A stretch of DNA of 64,000 nucleotides from Phascolarctos cinereus (lineage: Eukaryota; Chordata; Mammalia; Diprotodontia; Phascolarctidae). Where the stretch lies: assembly GCF_002099425.1 (NCBI RefSeq), contig NW_018344254.1, positions 2,097,501 to 2,161,500 of the forward strand. Direction: 5' to 3'. This document shows, piece by piece, positions 1-10,065 of this stretch. The notes beneath the pieces are model-generated. The model made no database searches, was not told the origin of the DNA, and saw only the letters and a list, made by a program, of their open reading frames with translations. How positions within the stretch are numbered: the stretch's first letter is position 1; the number at the start of each line of letters is the position of its first letter. The position numbers were made by a program, and so were the translations under genes.

Positions 1-1010
1 TCATTCCTTCTATTGGTGCAATGATCCTCCATTACATTCATATTCTATAATTTATTTAGCCACCCCTTAATTGATGGGCATTCTCTTGGTTTCTAGTTCT
101 TTGCTTCAACAAAATTACTGCTCTTAATATTTTTGTTCATATGGTCCTTTCCATCTCGAAAAACAAAAAAACAATCTCATTGGCCTGGTACTAGCATCGC
201 TGGGTCAAAGAGCAGATGCACAATTCAGTGACTTTGGGCCGTTCCAAATTCCTTTCCAGAATTTTTGGACCCCTTTCTACCTCCACTAAGAATACATTAT
301 GTGCTTACCCAATAGCTCCTCCAGCAACTGCCATTTTCCCTTTTTTTGTCATCTTTGTTAATCTCATGGATGTGAAATAATATCAGTGTTTTTATTTGTA
401 TTTCTCTCATTGTTAGAGATTTGGAGCATTTTCCCATACGTTTAATTACTTAATTTTCTTCTTTTGAGAGAATATACCTATTCATATTCTTAGATCACTT
501 ATCTATTGAGGAATGACTCATTGTTATATGTGTATATTAATACTTTGAGTTTATTTGCACAAAAACTTCAATTTCATGTAATCAAAATTGTCCATTTTAC
601 CTCCTGTGATCCTCTCTCTCCTTTGGTCAAGAACTCTTTATCTATCGGATGAGAAAAGTCGTTCCTTTCATTTGTTTGTGGTACGCCCTTTTGTATATAA
701 GTCATCATCCATTGGGAACTTATTTTGGTATATGGTGTGCGCTAGTCTCCATTTCTGCCACAGCTTTCAAGTTTTCCCAGAAGTTTTTGTCAAAGAGAGA
801 ATCTTTACTCCAGTAATCAAAGTTCTTACATTTATCAAAGACTACACTAATATATTTGAACATGTCTCAATCTTGTTCAATCTATTTCATCAATCAATTT
901 TTCTATTTTTTTAACCAGAACCAAATTGTTTTGATCATCATGGCTTTGTAGACAAGTTTAGGATCTAGGTCCCCACTTTCTTTTCATTCTTTCCCTACAG
1001 ATCCTTGACC
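1..1010 (-). mobile_element. L1 LINE fragment, antisense
   Basis: The plus strand reads as the complement of the 3' half of marsupial L1 ORF2. Landmarks in order are TTAATTGATGGGCATTC near 67 (complement of the conserved CP..W stretch near the ORF2 C-terminus), CTGGGTCAAAGAG near 210, TTTGTATTTCTCTC near 395, and GTAATCAAAATTGTCC near 579. The order agrees with other L1 copies in this window (34270-35620). Both ends are incomplete; the left end runs off the window. It is an old, diverged copy with no intact frame. Confidence 0.75.
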
Positions 1011-1060
1011 TTTCATTGCTCCAGGTAGATGAACTCCTCCATATTTGTTTTTTTCCTATT

Positions 1061-1174
1061 GAGTAACCCTTTGGAATTTGATGGGCATGTCACTAATTCA
1101 TGGCTCCTAGATCTATAGAGTAACCCATTGGAATCTGATGGGTATATCACTGATTCACAGTCTCCACCTCTTGG
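1061..1174. repeat. 57-bp direct tandem duplication (2 copies)
   Basis: Copy 1 starts GAGTAACCCTTTGGAAT at 1061. Copy 2 starts GAGTAACCCATTGGAAT at 1118, which gives a period of 57 bp. The copies share most bases (TGATGGGCATGTCACT against TGATGGGTATATCACT). It lies inside the possible LTR fossil. Confidence 0.75.
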
Positions 1175-1374
1175 AGGATGAAGACAGGACATAAATGGGT
1201 TGGCTGTGCATGCTCTGGGCAGACACCGGCATGGTTCAAGCCCCCATCGGTAGGACAGTGTGTTCTTATACAAGGGTTCCGATCCCTTTCTCAGCCTGCA
1301 TACCTGTAGCAGACTTCTGAGTCTACTACGAAGTTATCTCCGGTGAGGCTGAAAAGAGTGAAAAAGAAAGAAGG

Positions 1375-1375
<1 letters not shown>

Positions 1376-1467
<92 letters not shown>
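1376..1467. repeat. (GA)n microsatellite
   Basis: About 44 uninterrupted AG units run from about 1379 to 1467, preceded by an A-rich purine stretch. The length and purity suggest high length variation between individuals. The long Ser-Leu open frame across it is an artefact of the repeat. Confidence 0.97.
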
Positions 1468-1470
<3 letters not shown>

Positions 1471-1800
1471 GCGGACCAGGGGGTAGCAAGTTACAAACAA
1501 GCTCTGTTTGATGATCTCAGAGTTAGGGTTTTTATACCCCATTCGTGGGAACAGAATCAAGAATGGAAAAAACCAAGTGTCAACAATTAATTCTTCTCAT
1601 GGTAACAGTAACTGGGGGGAGTATTCCCCCAGAGTCGTCTCCTCGCTTCCCGATTATCTTTCAAGGTTTATTGAAAAATCCTTCATCCTCTCAAGGGACA
1701 GACAGTGCCTGGAAGAGGTCAGAGAGCCTATGTTCTGACATAGATGGCTCTTAGATAATGGACAGGAACAGGAACATCCCGACATGACCTATATCCTCAA

Positions 1801-2309
1801 ACCCATCAGTGCAAGCCCTCAACACATACCCACTCTCTCCTTCAATCTAGATGGTCTCTACTACTCTCTGATGGTGATATTGTTTCTATTTCTATTCTCT
1901 TTTATCCTTGTCCAAATGCTCTCTATCCTATTCCTCCCCTCATGTTCTTGGATTTCTTCCCATGAATACACACTTAACAAACATTGTTTCTCAGCCCTGC
2001 TTTTATTTATTTTTCCATTTTAACAAGTTGTAATCTTACAGAGTCAAATTCCAGGCATAAGCTGCTTCCCGCCAAGGCTCTGGGACCATTATTGATGTTT
2101 ACTTTGCTTTTTTGTTTTAATATCATCAGTTGGCCCAATTTCTTGGTCCTCCCAAGGCTGAGCTGAATCGTGGCCTCTCTTTCTTCCTAGACACTGTCTT
2201 CTGGGAGTTAGCCATCCTTTCTTCTGCTAGTCTTCCTTGGATGTTAGACACACTGCTTGTCCTATCTGTGGGCAGGGGGCAGCTTCTACCATCCTTCTCC
2301 TTTCTCAGT
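1801..2309. other. Intergenic, no gene seen
   Basis: Pyrimidine-rich and AT-rich sequence with short open frames only. I recognise no exon, RNA gene or repeat family here. Confidence 0.4.
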
Positions 2310-2514
2310 TTCACAGAATCTCTTAGTTGGAAGGGACCTCAGGGGCATTGACTCCAACCTGGATCTGAGCAAGAATCCCCTCTGTAACATTCCTGACAAG
2401 TGGTCATCCAGCCTTTACTGGAACACCTCCAGTAATGGAGAGCTCACTACTTTTCAGGGCTGCCCATTCCACTTTGGGACAACTCGAATTAGGAGAAAGA
2501 TTTTTTCTGATATC
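2310..2514 (-). mobile_element. CR1/L3 LINE 3' fragment, part 1
   Basis: The plus strand starts with AGTTGGAAGGGACCTCAG, the complement of a CR1-clade 3' end. It continues through TCCTGACAAGTGGTCATCC and GGCTGCCCATTCCACTTTGG, in the order typical of CR1/L3. The copy is cut by an L1 insertion at 2529-3110 and resumes at 3125. Confidence 0.75.
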
Positions 2515-2528
2515 AAAACTCTATTTGT

Positions 2529-3110
2529 TTTTTGTGGTGGCAAAGAATTGGAAATTGAGAGGATGCCCCTCAATTGGGGAATGGCTGAGCAAGTTGTGGT
2601 ATATGAATGTAATGGAATACTATTGTGCTATAAGAAATGATGAACAGGCTGACTTCAGAAAAACCTGGAAAGACTGGTGTGGTCTGGTGCTGAGTGAAGT
2701 GAGCAGAACCAAGAGAACATTGTACACAGTAACAGCCATGTTGTGTGATGACTAATATTGATAAATTTAACCCTTCCCAGCAACACTAAGACATCTCCAA
2801 AGGCTTCGTGATGGAAAATGCTATCCACATCCAAAGAAAGAACTATGGAGTTTGACTGCATATCGAAGCATACTATTTGCTATTTTTTTTCTTCTGTTGT
2901 GTTTTGTTTCCTCTTTCTGGTGGTTCCTCCTATTGTTTCTAATTCTTACTTACAACATCACTAATGTCAAAATATGTTTAATAGGAATGTGTATGTATAG
3001 CCTATATCAGATTGTGCACCATCTTGGGGAGGGTGGTGGGGAGCAAGGGGAAGAAAAATTTTAAACTCAAAAGTGATTGTTGATGAATCAAAATAAATAA
3101 ATTAATTTAA
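2529..3110 (+). mobile_element. 5'-truncated L1 with 14-bp target duplications
   Basis: This is a sense L1 3' end. It encodes a diverged ORF2 C-terminus (VAKNWKL near 2537, then VMEYYCAIRNDE near 2608), then a 3' UTR and an A/T-rich tail ending about 3110. The same 14 bases, AAAACTCTATTTGT, flank it at 2515-2528 and 3111-3124, as expected for target-primed insertion. It sits inside a CR1/L3 copy and is therefore younger than that copy. It is not coding-competent. Confidence 0.88.
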
Positions 3111-3124
3111 AAAACTCTATTTGT

Positions 3125-3300
3125 CTTTTTCTTGCACTCCTCCTGATTCTACTTCCTGGAGCCAAGCAGAATGAGTTGGAGCCCTCTTCCTGAACCCTCT
3201 GAGCCTTTTCTCTTCAGGCTAAATGTCCCTGTTTCTTTCAACAGCTCCTTGCTGTTAGAATACTCAGGGCTCCAGAGAAATCTGGTCTTCACAAAATCAT
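3125..3300 (-). mobile_element. CR1/L3 LINE 3' fragment, part 2
   Basis: This continues the copy broken by the L1 insertion. GGAGCCAAGCAGAATGAG and TTCTCTTCAGGCTAAATGTC are the next landmarks of the CR1/L3 antisense strand. Parts 1 and 2 are collinear. Confidence 0.72.
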
Positions 3301-3369
3301 AGACTCAGAGTTCAGTAATGTCATTCATGCTGTTTAAAAGTATTGACACATATATAATTATATGTGTAT

Positions 3370-3508
3370 GTACCATATTGTGGCCTTTCCCTTAGTAGGT
3401 TGTGAGCTTCTTGAGGCAGAAACTCTTTTCATTTTGTCTTTGGTTTCCCAGTGCCTAGCACAGTGCCTGGCAAACCGAAGGTGCTTAATAAATGCTTGTT
3501 GACTGATT
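3370..3508 (+). mobile_element. L2 LINE 3' end
   Basis: It carries the typical L2 terminus: TGTGAGCTTCTTGAGGCAG, then CAGTGCCTGGCA and GGTGCTTAATAAATGCTTG. The frequent AATAAA here belongs to the L2 3' end and is not a gene poly(A) site. Confidence 0.8.
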
Positions 3509-3511
3509 ATT

Positions 3512-3625
3512 AGAATTGGAAGGGACCTTAGAAGTCATTTTGCCCAGCCTCCTCATTCACAGCTGAGAAAAATGAAGCTCAAAAAAGTGACTTATTCAAG
3601 GTCAAACAGGTAGTGAGTTGTCCAG
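3512..3625 (-). mobile_element. MIR-like SINE fragment
   Basis: AATTGGAAGGGACCTTAG is followed by a degenerate version of the CORE motif (complement of CTCAGTTTCCTCATCTGT). It is old and diverged. Confidence 0.55.
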
Positions 3626-3954
3626 CACAGTGCTGGTATGCAGTAGGCATCTGATGAATGTTGATTGATTAAACAATATCCCTTGATGTCTTGGTGAGAA
3701 CAGATCGGGTTGTGCTTCTCTATGTCAAGTGTGCTAATGCCACAGTGAGGACCTCCCAGTAGTGCTGCCCTTCCCCTTCCCTCTCAACCTACGTCTGTCC
3801 CCTTCACTTTCTCCCAGTGTCCCCCAGCATCATCTGCAAGAAGCTGGAGGGGAAGAAATGAGGCTCAAGCCGATTGAGAAAGACCCCACCAGGGGGCAGC
3901 ATGGAGACACAGCTATGGTCTGTCTTGGGCATGGACAAAGCAGCAGCTTGGCCA

Positions 3955-4107
3955 GACTGTCTCTGTCTTTGTCTCTCGCTGTCTCTGCCTATCTGTCTCT
4001 CTCTGTCTGTCTCTCTCTTTCTCGGTCTGCCTCTTTGTCTCTGAATGTCTGTCTGCCTCTCTCTGTCTGTCTCTGTCTCTCTCCATCTCTTTCTCTATCT
4101 CTGTCTG

Positions 4108-4155
<48 letters not shown>
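3955..4155. repeat. CT-rich tract joined to (CA)n microsatellite
   Basis: A degenerate (TCTCTG)n tract covers 3959-4108 and is followed directly by about 23 CA units (4109-4155). The open frames here on both strands are translations of simple sequence. Confidence 0.95.
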
Positions 4156-4157
<2 letters not shown>

Positions 4158-4289
4158 CTGAGCAGGTGAAGAGACCTCTCCATTAAAGTCCTTTGCATAC
4201 CAGACCCTCTCTCCCTCTCCAGAGAACACCTCATCTCTAGCTCAGTTGATCTCCTCATGTGCCCAACACAGCCCATCCCATCTCCCACC

Positions 4290-4401
4290 TTTGAGCCTTT
4301 GATGAAACTTTCCTGTTCCCCTTCCTGCCTCCAAATCCTTCCCATCCTCATTGCCCAGCATAGCACCACTTCCTCCAGGAAGTCCTCCCTGATCACCCCA
4401 G

Positions 4402-4462
<61 letters not shown>

Positions 4463-4560
4463 CCCCCTCCTCTGAGCACCCACGCCTTTCATATTGACCA
4501 ATGAATCCCATCCTGCCTTGGGCACTTATTCTGTGTTTATCTCTTATATTGGCTGATATT
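4290..4560 (+). mobile_element. L2 3' fragment interrupted by a (TC)n
   Basis: CTTCCTCCAGGAAGTCCTCC (about 4370) is a well-known L2 3' segment, and GGGCACTTATTCTGTG follows after the microsatellite. The (TC)n grew within the old LINE. Confidence 0.6.
4405..4459. repeat. (TC)n microsatellite
   Basis: About 27 pure TC units lie inside an L2 fragment. Confidence 0.96.
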
Positions 4561-4569
4561 CGCCACCAG

Positions 4570-5340
4570 CGTAGACCTGTAGAAATAACATCACCTCTTG
4601 GAGCCTTAGTTTCCTTATTTGTAAGATTAGGGGGTCAGACTTGAGGCCTCTCAGTACTTTCCTTTCTCTCAAACTCCTCACACTCTCACCCAGCCCTAAC
4701 CCCAAGTACCCCTCCTCTGCGCCCCATCCCCGCTGATCTTAAAGATGCCAGCTGGTCACTTAGGAGCCAAGAGGTAAATGGGATGTTTGCCAAAGGAACA
4801 ACGGGAAGAACGCACTTGAGTCAGAACACTTGGGTCCAAGCTCCTTCTCTGCCACTTGCTAGTCTATCACTCCTTTCCTATGGGACTCTGTTTCCCCTTC
4901 TGTAAGACAAGGGGGTTATGGGTTCTACTTCACGATCCCTAAGTTTTCTTCCATGTTTGATATTCAGTTTTTTAAAGGGCTGGGGAGAGGGTGGAGGTTA
5001 TGGAAGATGGAGACCACTAGAGCCGCCATCAGGTATTCAGAAGGCTGTCCTTTGATTGTCCTGACCAGGAGTAATACAAGCCAGCCAAAGTTAGAATGAG
5101 CCTTCTTGGGAGGCAGTGGAAGTCTGGAGGCAAGGGATGGGGGCCACTTGTCAGGTATCTTGTAATGGGGCTTCTTTATTGGGTAGAGGTTGATGGAATC
5201 CCAACCCCCAGCCCACTGCTGACGGTCTCTATCCATTAGGAGCTGTTCATCTATTTCAGAGCTGCACTTCCAAAACCAGAATTAATGACTATGAATTTGG
5301 GGCCTTTCAATTTTCTGCATCAGCCCATGGGCCAAGGGTG
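4570..5340. other. Intergenic, mostly unclassified
   Basis: There are two weak SINE-like stretches, near 4590-4650 and 4820-4930 (CTGTTTCCCCTTCTGTAAGA). Otherwise I see no gene or clear repeat. Confidence 0.4.
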
Positions 5341-5349
5341 GCAGCACTG

Positions 5350-5515
5350 GTTTGGAGTTGGAAGGGACCTCGGAGGCCATTTAAACCAATACTTAGGGTC
5401 AGAGTCGCCAGCTCTGGGTCATACGGGTAACAAGTGGCCAAGCCTGGAATTGAACCCAGCTCCTGACTCTAAAATCACCACCCTCTCTCATCGGTCACAC
5501 TGCCTCTCGAAGGTC
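5350..5515 (-). mobile_element. MIR-like SINE
   Basis: It begins with the antisense tail GAGTTGGAAGGGACCTCGG. A body ending in CTGGAATTGAACCCAGCTCC, the complement of the B-box region of tRNA-like SINEs, follows. Confidence 0.65.
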
Positions 5516-5914
5516 TCCTCTGCTATCCCATGTTTTCATTCGAATCTGAGGGCTTGACTTCTCTGTGATTCCAGGGTAGTCGACGCCTGCAGGGTCAGAT
5601 TAAAAACTGGGCTAGCCAATGACTAAGGGCTTAGGGACCCACAGAAATGGCAGAGGCTTCAGGAGTCTACCATGGGGCTCAGATTCAGGATCATAGGAAT
5701 CGTGACTGAGGCCAAGAAACATGGGCCTGAATCTCCAGGGAAGACTGCTAGAGATTGCTGTGTTCCCTGGTCTTCTCCCAAGTCTGGCACTTCAAGGTCC
5801 AAAGGAAAGAGGCCAGAAGGTCTTACCTCAAGTCAAAAACAGGACAGAGGAGAAGTGAGAGGCCCAGAGACAGGCAAGGAACAAGTCAAGCCCTAGATAC
5901 CCGAGTTCATAAAG

Positions 5915-6158
5915 TGGTTTGTCATTGTTCAGTCACATCTGACTCTGTGACCCCATTTGGAGTTGGGTTTTTTTGGCAGAGATACTAGAGTGGTCTGCCA
6001 TTTCCTCCTCCAGCTCATTTTACAGATGAGGCAAACAGGTTAAGTGAGTTGCCCAGGGTCAAACAGCTGGTAAGTGTTCGAGGCTGGATTTGAACTCAGG
6101 AAGATGAGTCTTCCTGACTTAAGACCTGCCCTCTATCCACTGTATGACCTAGCACTTA
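5915..6158 (-). mobile_element. Marsupial tRNA-like SINE with RTE/BovB-type tail
   Basis: In element order on the minus strand there is a tRNA-like head (complement of CTATCCACTGTATGACCTAG), then the CORE motif CTCATCTGTAAAATGAG in degenerate form, then a tail that is the complement of TGACTCTGTGACCCCATTTG. This tail resembles RTE/BovB LINE 3' ends, which suggests mobilisation by an RTE reverse transcriptase. Confidence 0.8.
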
Positions 6159-6199
6159 TGATGAAAGTGCTTTATAAACTCAAAACACTTTACAAATGG

Positions 6200-7080
6200 A
6201 TCATTATTATTATTCTCATTATTGTTGCTGAAAGCAAAGCTGAATAAGGACCTGGGAGGCTGGAAGGGGATGTAAAGAGCAGTGAGGCTGATGGACACCT
6301 CAATGAGAACCCCGCCTTAACATACCTGACAACAGCCCCTACTGGAGCACAAAGAGCCCAGACCTTAGCTCGCCACACGACCTTGGCCAGCAATCGCTCT
6401 CCCTAGCACGCAGCACAATCCCTGGCACAGGGAAGGTGAACAATAATTGCTGGTTCTTGCCTCACCCATAAAACGAGGGGGTACATTTTAAAGGGCCCTT
6501 TATGCTCTAACAGTTTGTGAGCCTATAAACCTCCCTTGATGGAGACTTCTGCTACCTACAATTGCTGGACAGCTCTAATTGTCTGACTACCTGAAATCCC
6601 TCAGTGCCTGCCGTGCCTGCGGGCATCGGGCGGGAGTGACTCTCTTCCTCTCCAACTGAGGTGAGAGTGAATCGCCTGCTGCGAGACCCCAGCCAAGTCA
6701 TCTGGGCCTCAGTTTCCTCACCTGTTAAATGGGAGATATAGGGCTGCACTGAATCATCTCTCAGGGCTAAAATCCAGGTTCGGTACTAATCTTTCCATTG
6801 TTCGGAGGGCTGGCGTGAGTTCTAAAGCTGCGAATTCCCCTCAGCCCAACGCCAGATCCCCATTCTCGGGGGATCTGGAGGCACTCAAAACCAGCTGCCT
6901 TCACTCTTCCTGGGGGGAACCTCAGACCTAAGCGGGCTTTCCCCACACCTGCAACTCATTAAGCCCTCCTGCCCCAAGGGAAATACTTCACATTCCCCAG
7001 CTGGAAGGACCCAGAAACGCCTGGCCAGACACTTTGACAGTTAACCTTTTGGGAATGGAAAGGGTGCAGAGATCAGAGAC
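6200..7080. other. Intergenic, weak SINE traces
   Basis: A MIR-like trace with CTCAGTTTCCTCACCTGTTA lies near 6700-6780. The rest looks like single-copy sequence. No exon was recognised. Confidence 0.4.
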
Positions 7081-7139
7081 AGAATCACAGCGTGAGAAGA
7101 CAAAATGTCAGAGCTCTGACAGGGTTTGGAGCAAATGTA

Positions 7140-7368
7140 AGATGTCATAGAGCACCGGGTGCAGAATCACAAAGACTCCTCTTCCTGAATTCAAATCCAG
7201 CCTCAGACACTTACCAGCTGTGTGACCCTAGGCAAGTCACTTTGCTGTGTTTGCCTCAGTTTCCTCATCTGTAAAATGAGCTGGAGAAGGAAATGGCAAA
7301 CCATTCCACTATCCCCAACAGGGTCACGGAGAGTTGGGTGTGACTGAAATGACTGAACAGTAACAAGG
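7140..7368 (+). mobile_element. Marsupial SINE with RTE/BovB-type tail
   Basis: TTCAAATCCAGCCTCAGACA and GCTGTGTGACCCTAGGCAAG form the tRNA-like head. CAGTTTCCTCATCTGTAAAA is the CORE. GGAAATGGCAAACCATTCC followed by a diverged GGGTCACGGAGAGT is the RTE-like tail. Confidence 0.85.
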
Positions 7369-7369
7369 T

Positions 7370-7540
7370 GTCAGAACTAGAAGGGATATTAGAACACGGA
7401 ACGTCAGAACCTTTGACCTAATTTGGTAAAATATCCTCCTTTCACAAATAGGGAAACTGAGGCCCAACTTGCTGAAAACCACAAAGCAAGTAGGTGGCAG
7501 GAGTAAGGTTAGGTTCCAGATTTCCAGAGCCATGGTTCAG
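7370..7540 (-). mobile_element. MIR-like SINE with 33-bp tail units
   Basis: In antisense, one or two tail units (GTGTCAGAACTAGAAGGG and AACGTCAGAACC) are followed by a body with GGGAAACTGAGGCCCAAC. This is one of the places where the 33-bp unit abuts a SINE body. Confidence 0.6.
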
Positions 7541-7860
7541 GGTTCTTCCCCAATGCCACATGCAGATGGGTGTTGCAATCTGGGAAATGCCAAGTCCCAT
7601 CAGGGCGGTGGGTCACGTGTCTTCTTTTTCAGCATAAGAAATCAGTGGTCCTTACCTAATTTCAGTTCAAGAGGCATTTATTAAGCAACTATTCATGTGC
7701 TCAGTGCTGAGGATACATGGAGGGAAAACAGTCCTTACTCTCAGCTAGAGTCCCTATTATAAGGACCAGGGGATTCACCAGTAAAAGGAAAAAAAATCGA
7801 TAGAGCATAAGAGTCAAAGGAATTGGGCTACTCACTAGTGGAATGCCCTCAATATAGCAC

Positions 7861-8050
7861 TTACTTTCTAGGCCCCTGCCAACTCTGACATTCCATGTTC
7901 TAAGAACCCTCCCAGCTCTGACCTTCCCTGTTCTAAGGCCCCACCCAGCTCTGACATTCCCTGTTCTAAGGCCCCTCCCAGCCCTGACATTCCCTATTGC
8001 CAGGCCCCTCTCAGCTACTACATTCTGTATTCTAAGGCCCTTCCATACTG
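7861..8050 (+). repeat. 33-bp tandem array (about 5 units)
   Basis: Five successive units start CATTCC or CCTTCC and carry TTCTAAGGCCCCTCCCAGC. The first four are exactly 33 bp long. They match the unit at 20156-20551 and the 3' tail of MIR-like SINEs. Confidence 0.88.
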
Positions 8051-8439
8051 ATTCTGAAAAAAAAAAATTCCATACTGAAAGCTCTTCCATACTGATACTC
8101 CTTTGCTGACTCTATCAAACTGTTAGCTCCATGATGGAGAGAACCATGTCCTTCTCCATCCCCTCAGACACACCTTATACTCCAGGCCATGGAGAAAGGA
8201 GTTACTCAGATAAAATCTGATGGTTTGTTGTGGGTTGACTTGTGGGCCAACCTCATTGTCCTGCGCCCTTCTTGTGCTCCCCCTTCCTTCCCAGGCCAAG
8301 AAGCCTGCTCTATTCAGGCTTTCCCTGGTGAGGGGTTTGCTAGCTGGGTCTGTCCATCCCAGGTCAGTGACGGTGCCCCGGCCCCACCTCCTCTAGCTCA
8401 GCTTCCATTCACACTAAGGTTCTAGTACCTGAAAACAGC

Positions 8440-8570
8440 TCCAGCTCGCTGGTTTGACGTTCACAACAGCCTAGTGAGGTAGGGAGGACAGAGATGATTC
8501 TCCTCAATTTACAGATGAGAAAACTGAGGCTGAGAGACGTGACCTGTCCCAGGTCTTCTTCTTCTACCTG
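8440..8570 (-). mobile_element. MIR-like SINE fragment
   Basis: The landmark ACAGATGAGAAAACTGAGGC identifies an antisense CORE-SINE. It lies in the 3' flank of TMEM61. Confidence 0.65.
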
Positions 8571-8724
8571 TTTTGTCTCCTGGGGGTTGGTGGGGGGAGA
8601 GTAAGGAGACATAGTAGGGAAATAGGGTCATAGAGACTCTGAAATCTACCCTGCCAGGGTAGCTGCTTTTATGTAAGGCCACCCCAGTATCTGGGCACCA
8701 ATAAAAACCAATCTCTATTGTATT

Positions 8725-8945
8725 CTAGCTCATGACATTATTTTCAGATCCATTATCTCATCTGATGCTCCTAATATCCATTAGAGGTCTATAGGACAAG
8801 GATTAGGAGCCCCATTTTTCAGATGTGGAAAAAACAAGAGAGGTGGAAGCATCTGACCAAGGTCACACACCCGGTCAGGGGCCCATCGAGGATCCAAACC
8901 CGAGTCTTACTGGACCCAAGCATAAGGTCCTCCTGACTCCCATTA
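8725..8945 (-). mobile_element. MIR/THER-like SINE
   Basis: The antisense order is complete: ATTATCTCATCTGATGCTCC, TTCAGATGTGGAAAAAACA, AAGGTCACACACCCGGTCA, then ATCCAAACCCGAGTCTTAC. If the TMEM61 3' UTR extends this far, it contains this SINE. Confidence 0.75.
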
Positions 8946-9090
8946 GCCTTCGTTAAAGATTGTCTCTGGAGAGCGACAGAAGCCAGTCTGGGCTTGAGCT
9001 CCTCCATTTGGGTTCCTAGTCAGCCTCCACCTGGCTGGCTACCGCGATAGAGCACCTAAAGAGAGCTGTCGGTTCAGGCTGGAATGTCAG

Positions 9091-9343
9091 TCACAGGCCA
9101 CGGGCATCAATGCTCTCATAGCTGGGTGGGGGGCTGACCCAGGCTGTGCCTCGGTCTCCCCACATCTCTGGCTGGGGAGGAAAAAGCAGTGCCCCATCAG
9201 ATATGCTTCGGGTCAGTCCTACTGGTCTCCCGCCATTGGCCCTCCCGTATGGGGGTGGTCCATCCTCTTCCTCCTCTTCTGGGACAGGAGGGCTGCACGT
9301 CATGGCCATCTCATAGGTGGGGACTGAGGTAGATGACCAGCTA
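9091..9343 (-). CDS. TMEM61: TMEM61 exon 3 (C-terminal cytoplasmic tail)
   Basis: This is the last coding exon, 253 nt, with its stop at 9091-9093. It encodes residues 129-212 of the predicted protein. The acceptor is a pyrimidine tract ending TTTCTTAG just before 9343. The exon starts in phase 2, which matches the AG left by exon 2. The tail holds VPTYE (136-140), PPPY (158-161) after an acidic run of five Glu, and PPPSYESI (200-207). Human TMEM61 has IPTYEE, an intermediate TPPAY and the same PPPSYESI, so this similarity is decisive. PPxY motifs are known ligands of WW domains such as those of NEDD4-family ubiquitin ligases; that role here is inference. The molecular function of TMEM61 is not established as far as I know. 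No convincing poly(A) signal was found in the first 1 kb downstream. Confidence 0.93.
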
Positions 9344-9544
9344 CTAAGAAAGGGGAGCAAAATGAGAGGATGTTAGCGGAATCTGGAGGAAAGAGGGGGA
9401 TGGAGCTGGAGTCTAATAATACTTTCATATGTCCGTAGCCTTTTTACAGAGTCACGTAATATAAGTATCACTGTTCTCAACGCCTGAGTCTCTGAGAGAA
9501 AAATGACTTGTCCACCAGCACACAGCTTTGTAGGGAAGATATCA

Positions 9545-9735
9545 TAAATATGGAGCCAGAAGGGATGGTAGATGTCATGGACTCCAACACCTTCATTTTA
9601 CAGATGGGGAAACTGAGGCCCAGAGAGGCTAAGTGATTTGCCCATAGTGACACAGCTAATAAGTATCTAAGGTAAGATTCAAACTCAGGTCTTCCAAGTC
9701 TAGTACTCTCTCTGCTCTGCACCAAACTGACCTAA
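9545..9735 (-). mobile_element. MIR-like SINE
   Basis: The antisense copy is well preserved: CATTTTACAGATGGGGAAAC, GTGACACAGCTAATAAGT, then AGATTCAAACTCAGGTCTTC. It lies in intron 2 of TMEM61. Confidence 0.8.
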
Positions 9736-9924
9736 ACATTCCTGTCGTAACCCAAAGCTAACAAAGCTCTTTACTAAGGATCTGCATCCATCTAGGAGAA
9801 GCTGTTGGGGAATGAGCCCTTCCTCCCCTCCTACATAAATCCTACTGAGCCCAGCGTCGGGCACTTCTTTCTGTCTGGCTGACTTTGGAGTCCCTCCTCC
9901 TTCAGGAACTCCAGGAAAGTGAGG

Positions 9925-10065
9925 AGTGGGAAAGGGAGGGCTCTAGTCCTGGCTCTTCTACTAAGCAGCTGGGTGACCTTAGGGAAGTCCCTTTCCTTAC
10001 AAGCCTCATTTTCTTCCTCTATAGAATACAAGAGATGGGTGTAATGAGGTCCCTTCCCTCTCTGG
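9925..10065 (+). mobile_element. MIR-like SINE
   Basis: Sense copy with AGCAGCTGGGTGACCTTAGG and a degenerate CORE, CATTTTCTTCCTCTATAGAA. Confidence 0.6.

Larger units (their letters stand above)
1020..1800 (-). mobile_element. Possible LTR fossil (family unknown)
   Basis: On the minus strand there is a TATA-like box (GGGTATAAAAA, about 1530-1540), followed by a CT-rich tract and then unique-looking sequence. That order would fit an LTR. No matching second LTR, clear TG..CA ends or target duplication could be placed, so the boundaries are rough. It is treated as a broken, old element. Confidence 0.27.

Noticed and set aside
3989-4525. 178-residue Arg/Glu-rich frame and similar frames at 1291-1560, 17464-17853 and 59463-59955
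   Set aside because: Translations of CT/GA simple repeats.
8699-8706. AATAAA near 8700 as the TMEM61 poly(A) signal
   Set aside because: It is on the plus strand, while the gene is on the minus strand. The nearest minus-strand AATAAA (7677-7682) is within an L2 end and is unconvincing.
1-9000. BSND exons downstream of TMEM61
   Set aside because: I compared the translations with my memory of barttin (start MADEKTFRIGFIVLG) and found no match.
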